10,364 bases of DNA from Candidatus Methylomirabilota bacterium (lineage in GTDB: Bacteria > Methylomirabilota > Methylomirabilia > Methylomirabilales > CSP1-5), in NCBI GenBank assembly GCA_023249165.1, contig JAHFDE010000069.1:1-10364 (forward strand). Reading direction: 5' to 3'. Numbering within the stretch: position 1 is the stretch's first letter; each line of letters opens with the position of its first letter. The notes below the pieces were generated by a model. That model was not told where the DNA came from and did no database searches. It saw only the letters and a list, made by a program, of their open reading frames with translations. Below are positions 1 through 6,121 of this stretch, piece by piece. The position numbers and the translations under genes were made by a program.

Positions 1-857
1 CGGGGGAAGGGGGCCTCGAAGGCCTCGGCGGGGACTCGACCCTTGTCGCGGGTGGCAAAGGTCTTCAAGCCCGGGAACTCCGCCAGGCCCACCTGAACGA
101 ACGAGGAGCCGATCACGTCGCTCGCCTTGAGTCCGCTGATGCGCTCGGCTGTGGCATTGAAGGCGATGATGCGCCCCTCGAGATCGAGGGTCATGATCCC
201 GCTCGGGATGTTGGCGATCATGTCCCGATAGAGGGTCTTGAGGTTCCGGAGATCGGTCCGTTCGACCTCAAGTTGCCTTCCTGCCTCCCGCAGCCGCTCG
301 GCGAGATGGCTGCTCAACAGCGCCACCAGGAAAAAGGCGACGATGTTAATGAAGACCCGGAAGAGGACGAAACTCGGGGAGAGGTAGGCGCTGAGGGCAT
401 CGCCCACGGGGGGGATGATCCGGTAATACTCCAGATCGATCAGGAGCCCGAAGAGGATGCTGCCGATGGAGGACATCGAGAGGGCCGCCTGCCTGTTGAG
501 CAGCGTCCCGCTCCCAAAGATGGGGAAGATATAGATAAAGGTCAGGGGGCTCTCAACCCCTCCGGTGTAGTGCACCAACCCGGTGCTCAGAACCAGGTCG
601 GCGGCGAACTGGCTACCGGCAAACTCCTCCAGGCGCCTGATCCGCGGCAAGAGAATCGTGTAGAGGCCACTCAGGGCAAACGTCAGACCCAACAGGAAAA
701 AGAGAGGACCCGTCGGGTAGGGGGGCTTTTCCTCCAATTGAATGATGGCCGCGGACCCAAGGAAGAGAATCGCCACCACCAGGCGGATGGCGATCACCCA
801 TTTCAGGCGCTTCTCCCAGCCCGTCCTGCCGGCCCCTTCGTCCTTGCCGTCCGCCAT
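1..857 (-). CDS. pilS: PilS-type membrane sensor histidine kinase, 3' part missing
   Basis: N-terminal 285 codons of a PilS/NtrB-like sensor kinase; the gene runs off the left edge, so the dimerisation and ATPase domains are not seen. Reading from ATG at 857-855, a basic amphipathic start (residues 14-19) precedes about six hydrophobic segments (roughly 20-40, 50-70, 83-95, 105-120, 125-142, 160-182). The motif TGGVESPLTFIYIFPI (residues 98-113) is typical of PilS-like membrane sensors. A charged, coiled-coil-like linker (about 184-210) leads into a PAS domain (about 211 onward, with NIPSGIMTLDLEGRI and FNATAERISG). PilS normally sits in the inner membrane and phosphorylates PilR, a sigma54-dependent activator of pilin genes. 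The gene follows pilC after a 128-bp gap filled with heptamer repeats. AGAAGG just before the ATG is only a modest ribosome binding site and the reading frame stays open into the repeat, so the start is less certain. The family call is firm; the exact PilS name rests partly on pil context. Confidence 0.85.
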   Translation of the reverse strand, partial: MADGKDEGAGRTGWEKRLKWVIAIRLVVAILFLGSAAIIQLEEKPPYPTGPLFFLLGLTFALSGLYTILLPRIRRLEEFAGSQFAADLVLSTGLVHYTGGVESPLTFIYIFPIFGSGTLLNRQAALSMSSIGSILFGLLIDLEYYRIIPPVGDALSAYLSPSFVLFRVFINIVAFFLVALLSSHLAERLREAGRQLEVERTDLRNLKTLYRDMIANIPSGIMTLDLEGRIIAFNATAERISGLKASDVIGSSFVQVGLAEFPGLKTFATRDKGRVPAEAFEAPFP

Positions 858-868
858 CGGCCTTCTCT

Positions 869-980
869 CAGACCTCAGACCCCAGACATCAGACCTCAGA
901 CTGGAGACTTCAGACCTGAGAAATCAGACTGGTCTGTGGTCTGCGGTCTGCGGTCTGCAGTCTCCGGTCTCCGGCCTCCA
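869..980. repeat. Heptamer array that flips orientation (CAGACNN to GTCTGNN)
   Basis: Nine consecutive 7-bp units occupy 869-931 (CAGACCT, CAGACCC, CAGACAT, CAGACCT, CAGACTG, GAGACTT, CAGACCT, GAGAAAT, CAGACTG). They are followed without any phase break by six reversed units at 932-973 (GTCTGTG, GTCTGCG, GTCTGCG, GTCTGCA, GTCTCCG, GTCTCCG) and a degenerate GCCTCCA at 974-980. The turning point is between 930 and 931. CAGAC cores on the left face GTCTG cores on the right, so either strand can form a long stem of five-base helices separated by two-base mismatches. The array fills nearly all of the pilC/pilS gap and ends five bases from the pilC stop codon. It is not CRISPR, because there are no spacers. 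A related array lies at 6052-6113. Confidence 0.9.
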
Positions 981-985
981 GCCGG

Positions 986-2194
986 CTACTTGCTGCCCAC
1001 CACGTTGATGAGCTTGAAGATGGGGAGATACATGGCGATGACCACGCCCCCGATGATCACCCCGAGGAAGATGACGAGCAGGGGTTCCAGGAGAGCGGTG
1101 AGACCGGCCACTGCCACATCGACCTCTTCGTCGTAGAAGTCGGCGATCTTGTTCAACATGCGATCCAGGGCACCGGTCTGCTCTCCTACGGCGATCATCT
1201 GCACCACCATGAGCGGAAAGACCCCCGAGGCCTGCAGGGGCTCGGCGATGGTCTTCCCCTGGGCAATGGTCGTCCGCGCCTTCAGGACGGCTTCCTCTAC
1301 CACCTTGTTCCCCGCGGTCCGCGCCGTGATGTCCAGCCCTTCCAAGATGGACACGCCGCTTGAGACCAAGGTCCCCAGGGTCCGCGTGAACTTGGCCACC
1401 GCCACCTTGCGGATCAAAGGCCCAAAGACGGGCAGCCTCAGCAGAAGCCTGTCGATGGCCATTTTCCCCCCAGGGGTCCGGTAATAGAACCTGAGCCCCA
1501 CCACGGCCACCACGAGCCCCGCAACTATGAACAGGATGTAGGAACGGACAATCCGGCTCGCCTCCAAGACAATCACCGTGGGGAGGGGCAGGGTGGCCCC
1601 GAATCCCGCAAACAACTGCTCGAAGGTGGGGATAACATAGATCAGGAGGAAGATAACCACGACGACCGCCACCGTGACGATGGTCGATGGGTAGAACATC
1701 GCGGTCTTGACCCGCTTCTTCAACGCCATGGCCTTCTCGATATAGGCCGCCAGCCGGTTCAGGATCGTGTCGAGGATGCCCCCCGCCTCACCCGCCTCCA
1801 CCATGTTGGTGTACAGGGTGCTGAAGATCTTCGGATGCCGCTTGAGGGAGGCGGAGAAGGTGGCCCCCCCCTCCACCGCCATCCGGATATCGTGGAGGGC
1901 TTTTTGAAAGACCTTCTTTTCCTGTTGCTGGGCCAGGATGTCCAGACACTGGACCAGGGGGAGTCCGGCGTCGATCATCGTGGCAAGCTGCCGCGTGACG
2001 ACGGCCAGATCCCGATCACCGACCGTTGCCCCGAGGCCCGGGACCTTTATGTCCCGCGCCTTGGGCGTCACCGCTGTCGCCATGACCTGCTGCCGCCTGA
2101 GCTGGGCCACCACCGCCTCGCGGTTCGGGGCCTCCATCTCGCCGTTGATGGTCTGTCCCGTGCGTGTCCTTCCGCTATAGGTAAACACTGCCAT
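986..2194 (-). CDS. pilC: Type IV pilus inner-membrane platform protein PilC
   Basis: A 402-residue protein of the GspF/PilC family, the usual length. It forms the inner-membrane platform on which the PilB and PilT ATPases act to assemble and disassemble the pilus. The sequence shows the characteristic opening MAVFTYSGRTRTGQ and two T2SSF repeats. The first, about residues 65-188, contains TRQLATMIDAGLPL and MVEAGEAGG. The second, about 268-391, contains TRTLGTLVSSGVSILEGL and AVGEQTGALDRML. Membrane segments are visible at about 169-191, 218-238 and 368-393. The ATG at 2194 has GGAGG at 2204-2208, nine bases upstream, and follows the pilT stop codon by three bases, so the ribosome binding site overlaps the end of pilT and the two are likely translationally linked. 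Nothing looks broken. Confidence 0.96.
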   Translation of the reverse strand: MAVFTYSGRTRTGQTINGEMEAPNREAVVAQLRRQQVMATAVTPKARDIKVPGLGATVGDRDLAVVTRQLATMIDAGLPLVQCLDILAQQQEKKVFQKALHDIRMAVEGGATFSASLKRHPKIFSTLYTNMVEAGEAGGILDTILNRLAAYIEKAMALKKRVKTAMFYPSTIVTVAVVVVIFLLIYVIPTFEQLFAGFGATLPLPTVIVLEASRIVRSYILFIVAGLVVAVVGLRFYYRTPGGKMAIDRLLLRLPVFGPLIRKVAVAKFTRTLGTLVSSGVSILEGLDITARTAGNKVVEEAVLKARTTIAQGKTIAEPLQASGVFPLMVVQMIAVGEQTGALDRMLNKIADFYDEEVDVAVAGLTALLEPLLVIFLGVIIGGVVIAMYLPIFKLINVVGSK

Positions 2195-2197
2195 GTT

Positions 2198-3337
2198 CTA
2201 TTTCCTCCCCCATTGGCTCCCGGATTGGCTCCCGGCCGCGGCCACCTTCCCACCCACCGCGGTTCCGGGGGACTGAGCTCGCTGCATCATCTGCTGGAGC
2301 TCCTCGTTGTTCGAGGAAGCCCCGAGGGCCACCTCTCTGCTGATCGTGCGCTTCAGGAAGTGCTCCAGGAGCGATTGGTTCATCGTCTGCATCCCCGACT
2401 TCTCCTGCCCCGCCTGCATCACCGAATAGATCTGATGGACCTTGTCCTCCCGGATCAGATTCCGGATGGCGGGGTTGGGGATCATCACCTCCAGGACCAG
2501 CGCCCGCCCCTGTCCATCCGCCCTTGGGAGCAGGGCCTGACAGAGCACCCCCTCCAGAACGAAGGAGAGCTGCGCGCGAATCTGCGCCTGTTGATGGGCC
2601 GGAAAGACATCGATGACTCGGTTGATCGTCTGCACCGCCGAATTCGTGTGCAGGGTCGCAAAGGTCAGATGCCCGGTCTCAGCAATCGTGAGGGCCGCCT
2701 CGATCGTCTCGAGATCCCGCATCTCTCCGATCAGGACCTTGTCCGGATCCTCGCGGAGGCACGCCCGGAGCGCATTCGAAAAGGAGTCGGTATCCGCGTG
2801 GACCTCCCGCTGATTCACGACACACTTCTTGTGCGTGTGGACGAACTCGATGGGATCCTCGATCGTCACGATGTGTTCAGCGCGCTCAGTGTTGATCTTG
2901 TCGACCATGGTCGTCAGCGTCGTGGACTTTCCCGAACCGGTCGGCCCCGTGACCAGGATAAGCCCCGAGGGCCGGTTGCACAGGTCCTCCACCACCCTGG
3001 GCAGCGCCAGCTCTTGGAAGGTGTAGATCTTGTACGGAATCGTCCTGATGGCGACGGCCACCGCCCCCCGCTGGAGAAAGACGTTGGACCGGAACCGGCC
3101 AAGCCCCCTCACACCGAAGGAGAAGTCGAGTTCTTTCTGCTCCTCAAACTTCTGCTTCTGGACATCGGTGAGGATGCTGTAAGCGAGCTGCTTGGTCATG
3201 GCCGGCGTGAGCGGGGTATTCCCCAGCGGTTTCAGCTGGCCGTGGAGACGGATCATGGGCGGAATGCCGGTGGTGATGTGTAGGTCCGACCCCCCCTTGG
3301 CCACCAGTTCCTTGAGCATCTGATCCAGATTCGTCAT
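2198..3337 (-). CDS. pilT: Type IV pilus retraction ATPase PilT
   Basis: A 379-residue hexameric secretion-type ATPase that powers pilus retraction (twitching). Residues 1-110 form the N-terminal PAS-like domain (GGSDLHITTGIPPMIRLHG). The ATPase core has Walker A GPTGSGKS (131-138), the Asp box TIEDPIEF (158-165), Walker B with GEMRD (204-208) and the His box TGHLTFATLHT (221-231). AIRNLIRE (290-297) is the PilT-specific C-terminal signature, absent from PilB and PilU-type relatives in this form. The ATG at 3337 was chosen because GGGAGGG lies just upstream (3341-3347) and MTNLDQMLKELV is a canonical PilT start. The frame extends to a TTG at 3391, but that would add an unlike tail. The last 20 or so residues are Gly/Ser/Ala-rich and include a duplicated GSQ from a 12-bp tandem repeat. 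The gene lies 73 bp after pilB. Confidence 0.96.
   Translation of the reverse strand: MTNLDQMLKELVAKGGSDLHITTGIPPMIRLHGQLKPLGNTPLTPAMTKQLAYSILTDVQKQKFEEQKELDFSFGVRGLGRFRSNVFLQRGAVAVAIRTIPYKIYTFQELALPRVVEDLCNRPSGLILVTGPTGSGKSTTLTTMVDKINTERAEHIVTIEDPIEFVHTHKKCVVNQREVHADTDSFSNALRACLREDPDKVLIGEMRDLETIEAALTIAETGHLTFATLHTNSAVQTINRVIDVFPAHQQAQIRAQLSFVLEGVLCQALLPRADGQGRALVLEVMIPNPAIRNLIREDKVHQIYSVMQAGQEKSGMQTMNQSLLEHFLKRTISREVALGASSNNEELQQMMQRAQSPGTAVGGKVAAAGSQSGSQWGRK
2212..2235. repeat. 12-bp tandem duplication in the 3' end of pilT
   Basis: ATTGGCTCCCGG occurs twice in direct succession (2212-2223 and 2224-2235). On the pilT strand it encodes the duplicated GSQSGSQ near the C terminus. It keeps the frame and lies in a low-complexity tail beyond the conserved PilT core, so it probably has little effect on function. 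It looks like simple replication slippage. Confidence 0.85.
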
Positions 3338-3410
3338 GAACCCTCCCGTATGCAGTCTGTCCCGCGGGGCGGGGCGGCGGGTGCCGCGCAACCCTCCTCA
3401 GGAAGACATC

Positions 3411-5114
3411 CTAGTTATGGCTGGTCACCCGCATGATCTCGGGGATGGTCGTCATCCCTTCTCGGATCTTCTGCAGGCCTGCCTCTCGAAGCGTTTTCAT
3501 CCCGTGCTTCCGGCCGAGCTCCTTCATCTCATTGACCGAGGCGCCCTGCAGGATGGCGTCCTTGATATCCTCGGTGATCGGCATGACCTCGTACAGGGCG
3601 ACGCGTCCCCGGTAGCCGGTATCGTTACACTCCATGCATCCCTTTCCCTGGTAGCAGGAAAGCCCCTTGGCCTCATCGGGTGCGAAGCCCACGTCGACCA
3701 GGGCCTGGCGAGGCACCGTGATCTCTTCCTTGCAACTGTTGCAGATCTTTCGGGCGAGCCGCTGGGCCAGGATCATGTTGGTTGAGGCCGCCACCAGGAA
3801 CGGCTCCACCCCCATGTTGATGAGCCGGCTCACGGTCGAGGGGGCGTCGTTGGTGTGCAGGGTGGAGAGGACCAGGTGCCCCGTCAGGGCCGCCTTGATG
3901 GCGATCTCCGCCGTTTCGTAGTCCCGGATCTCTCCCACCATGATGATGTCCGGGTCCTGCCGGAGGAAGGCGCGAAGGGCAGCCGCGAAGTTCAATCCGA
4001 TCTCTGCCTTCATTTGGACCTGGTTGACTCCGGCAAGGTTATACTCCACCGGATCCTCCGCGGTCATGATGTTGGTTTCAACGGTGTTCAACCGGTGCAG
4101 GCCCGAATACAGGGTCGTCGTCTTCCCGCTCCCGGTCGGCCCCGTCACCAGGACCATGCCGTGCGGCGCCAGAATGGCCTTCTCGAATAGCTGGAGCGCC
4201 TGGGGGTCAAAGCCCAGCGAACTCATATCCAACTGGAGATTGGATTTATCCAGGAGACGCAGGACCACCTTCTCGCCGAAAATCGTCGGGAGGGTGGAGA
4301 CGCGGAAGTCGATCTCCTTCTGCCCCATTCGGATCTTGATACGGCCGTCCTGGGGGAGACGCCGCTCGGCGATGTCGAGCTGGGCCATGATCTTGGCGCG
4401 CGAGATGATGGCGGCTCGGAGCTTCATCGGAGGCTGCATGGTGTCGTAGAGGACGCCGTCGATGCGGTACCGGACCCGGAAGGATTTCTCGTACGGCTCG
4501 ATGTGGATGTCCGAGGCCCCCTTCTTGATGGCGTCGCTCAGGATCAGGTTCACCAGCTTGACCACCGGGGCATCCTCGGTCGCCCGCTGCAGGTCGCCGA
4601 CGTCTGGTCCCTCGTCCCCCTCCTCGACCGTCGCCACTTCCCGGTCGTCGAAGCCCTGGAGGATATCTTTCACCAATCCGGCCGAGTCATAGTGCTTGTT
4701 AATGGCATTCTTGATCGAGGTCTCGGCCGCGACGACCGGCTCCACCTTGAAGCCGGACAAGAACTTGATGTCGTCGATGGCGAAGATATTGCTGGGATCG
4801 GCCATGGCCACCGTCAGGACGCTCCCCTTTCGGTTGATGGGGATGACCATGTGTTTTTGCGCGATCTCGGCCGGGACCAGCTTGATCACGTTCTGGTCAA
4901 TCTCGAAGTGGGCAAGGTTGATGGAGGGCACACCGTACTGCTTGCTCAGAAAGCTCGTAATATCTTCCTCGGTGAGGAAGCCCAGTTTGACCAGATTGCT
5001 CCCCAGCCGCCCTCCGGCCGTCGACTGCTGGGCCAGGGCCTTCTTGAGCTGATCCTCGGTGATCAGCTTAGACTTGACCAACATCTCGCCCAAGCGACTC
5101 GACCCTACGGTCAT
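3411..5114 (-). CDS. pilB: Type IV pilus extension ATPase PilB with MshEN c-di-GMP-type domain
   Basis: A 567-residue GspE/PilB ATPase that powers pilus polymerisation at the inner membrane. The N terminus is an MshEN domain with two RLG motifs (starting at R7 and R36, ending at Q30 and Q59). Motif II fits the family pattern fully; motif I has Lys16 where the conserved glycine is expected. A linker (about 144-185) leads to the second N-terminal domain (ASDIHIEPYEKSFRVRYRIDG, 201-220) and the ATPase core: Walker A GPTGSGKT (325-332), Asp box TAEDPVEY (351-358), Walker B GEIRD (394-398) and His box TGHLVLSTLHT (411-421). Four cysteines in CxxC pairs (458, 461, 493, 496) form the usual zinc site. 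The ATG at 5114 has GGAGGG at 5119-5124; a GTG at 5126 overlaps that site and is less likely. A near-consensus promoter lies 46-76 bases upstream, making this the first gene of the pilus unit. Confidence 0.96.
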   Translation of the reverse strand: MTVGSSRLGEMLVKSKLITEDQLKKALAQQSTAGGRLGSNLVKLGFLTEEDITSFLSKQYGVPSINLAHFEIDQNVIKLVPAEIAQKHMVIPINRKGSVLTVAMADPSNIFAIDDIKFLSGFKVEPVVAAETSIKNAINKHYDSAGLVKDILQGFDDREVATVEEGDEGPDVGDLQRATEDAPVVKLVNLILSDAIKKGASDIHIEPYEKSFRVRYRIDGVLYDTMQPPMKLRAAIISRAKIMAQLDIAERRLPQDGRIKIRMGQKEIDFRVSTLPTIFGEKVVLRLLDKSNLQLDMSSLGFDPQALQLFEKAILAPHGMVLVTGPTGSGKTTTLYSGLHRLNTVETNIMTAEDPVEYNLAGVNQVQMKAEIGLNFAAALRAFLRQDPDIIMVGEIRDYETAEIAIKAALTGHLVLSTLHTNDAPSTVSRLINMGVEPFLVAASTNMILAQRLARKICNSCKEEITVPRQALVDVGFAPDEAKGLSCYQGKGCMECNDTGYRGRVALYEVMPITEDIKDAILQGASVNEMKELGRKHGMKTLREAGLQKIREGMTTIPEIMRVTSHN

Positions 5115-5159
5115 GACACCCTCCACTTCCTTGCAAGCACAGCGACTGAGAGGAACGCT

Positions 5160-5190
5160 ATTATACCGGCCCGATTCGGGAGGCTGTCAA
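5160..5190 (-). promoter_or_regulatory. Promoter for pilBTC with 19-bp spacer and centred dyad
   Basis: On the minus strand a perfect -35 hexamer TTGACA (5190-5185) and a perfect -10 hexamer TATAAT (5165-5160) are separated by 19 bp. The spacer contains CCCGA-A-TCGGG (5180-5170), whose centre base at 5175 is exactly the middle of the spacer. The -35 box overlaps the aroE stop codon (TGA inside TTGACA). Transcription would begin near 5153, leaving a leader of about 39 bases before the pilB ATG. The long spacer with a centred dyad is the arrangement used by MerR-family regulators; that regulator type is inference, and no such gene is in the window. Confidence 0.75.
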
Positions 5191-6047
5191 GCCCCCTCCC
5201 CCCGGGCCAGGGCTTCCCGCATGACGGGAACCGGGGCCTTCTCCCCCGTCCAGAGCTCAAAGGCCTGCGCCCCCTGATACAGAAGCATGCCGGTACCGTT
5301 CAGAACTCGGCACCCCCGAGATCGGGCGGAGGCCAGGAGGGGGGTTTCTGAGGGCCGGTAGATCAGGTCGCAAACGAGTACGCTCTCCGGCAACATCTTA
5401 TAATCAAATAAGGCCAAGTCCGAGGGCTTCATCCCCACTGGCGTTGTGTTGATCAAGACGTCTATCCGCCTTAATCTATCCGGCTCAATGTCTTGCAAAC
5501 CCAATGCCAAAACCTCAAGATTTCCAAACAATCGCCGGAGGTGGCTGGCCAAGGATCGAGCCCGGTCCTGACTGCGACTGAAGATGGCGAGCTCTGCCGC
5601 CTCGGCCCGCGCCAGGGCATACGCCACCGCCTTGGCTCCCCCCCCCGCCCCGATGAGACCCACCCGCTTTCCCCTCGGCTCTTCCCCGGCCTCCTCCCGG
5701 AGAGAGGTGACAAACCCCTCGCCATCCGTATTGTGCCCGACAAGGATCCTTCCCCGAGGAACAATGGTATTCACCGCCCCGATGTGAAGCGCGTCCGGGC
5801 TCAGCTCATTGAGCGCCGCAAAGGCTGCCTCTTTATGCGGAATGGTGACGTTCGCCCCGCCGAAATTCTCGATCTCGCGTAACGCGTCGAGGGCCTTCAG
5901 GAAGACCTCGGGGCGGACCGCCCACGGGATATAGACCCAGTCGAGGCCCATGGCGGCAAAGGCGGCGTTGTGCATGCGGGGGGAGGCGCTGTGAGCCACC
6001 GGATACCCCAACAAGACACAGACCGTAGTCTCGCCGCTAATCTCCAT
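5187..6047 (-). CDS. aroE: Shikimate dehydrogenase (NADP+)
   Basis: A 286-residue AroE, which reduces 3-dehydroshikimate to shikimate with NADPH in the chorismate/aromatic amino acid pathway (cytoplasm). The substrate domain shows HSASP (19-23; the two serines bind shikimate), NVTIPHK (66-72; Lys72 catalytic), AVNT (91-94) and NTDG with catalytic Asp108. The NADP-binding domain has the glycine-rich loop GAGGGAKA (133-140) and NTTPVGM (200-206). GTGMLLYQGA (251-260) carries the conserved Gln258. All key residues are present and the length is normal. The frame is open to an ATG at 6116, but those 23 extra codons are translated from the heptamer repeat and resemble no AroE. The ATG at 6047 has GAGG at 6056-6059, eight bases upstream, and fits the family start. 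The gene lies 74 bp after glnD and probably shares its transcript; the pilB promoter begins inside its stop codon. Confidence 0.95.
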   Translation of the reverse strand: MEISGETTVCVLLGYPVAHSASPRMHNAAFAAMGLDWVYIPWAVRPEVFLKALDALREIENFGGANVTIPHKEAAFAALNELSPDALHIGAVNTIVPRGRILVGHNTDGEGFVTSLREEAGEEPRGKRVGLIGAGGGAKAVAYALARAEAAELAIFSRSQDRARSLASHLRRLFGNLEVLALGLQDIEPDRLRRIDVLINTTPVGMKPSDLALFDYKMLPESVLVCDLIYRPSETPLLASARSRGCRVLNGTGMLLYQGAQAFELWTGEKAPVPVMREALARGEGA

Positions 6048-6051
6048 GGAA

Positions 6052-6113
6052 CCGACCTCAGACATCAGACTACAGACCTGTTTTGGCCTGAGGTCTGTGG
6101 TCTGGGGTCTGAT
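6052..6113. repeat. Second flipping heptamer array, in the glnD/aroE gap
   Basis: Left units CCGACCT (degenerate), CAGACAT, CAGACTA and CAGACCT (6052-6079) are followed by a six-base break and the reversed units GCCTGAG, GTCTGTG, GTCTGGG and GTCTGAT (6086-6113). CAGACCT at 6073-6079 pairs exactly with AGGTCTG at 6091-6097. The pairing continues outward through two more units to about 6058/6112, giving a stem near 21 bp with an 11-base loop (6080-6090). It is the same unit and arrangement as 869-980. It occupies almost the whole gap, and its edge supplies the probable aroE ribosome binding site (GAGG, 6059-6056). There is no T-run after the stem, so it does not look like a standard intrinsic terminator. 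Confidence 0.88.
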
Positions 6114-6121
6114 CACCAGCC

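Noticed and set aside
869..980. CRISPR array
   Set aside because: The repeat is 7 bp with no spacers and there are no cas genes in the window.
1835..3283. Long plus-strand open frame of 482 codons over pilC and pilT
   Set aside because: It lies antisense to two well-conserved genes, its product is an R/H/P-rich low-complexity protein with no recognisable domain, and such shadow frames are common in GC-rich DNA.
3338..3410. Small GC hairpin (GCGGC-gggt-GCCGC) in the pilB/pilT gap
   Set aside because: It is short, lies in very GC-rich sequence and has no T-run, so it is likely chance.
6058..6112. Intrinsic terminator between glnD and aroE
   Set aside because: The hairpin is strong but no T-run follows it on the coding strand, and the same structure recurs in another gap as a repeat element.
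6048..6116. Extended aroE start at ATG 6116
   Set aside because: The added residues are a translation of the heptamer array and lie outside the AroE fold; ATG 6047 fits the family better.
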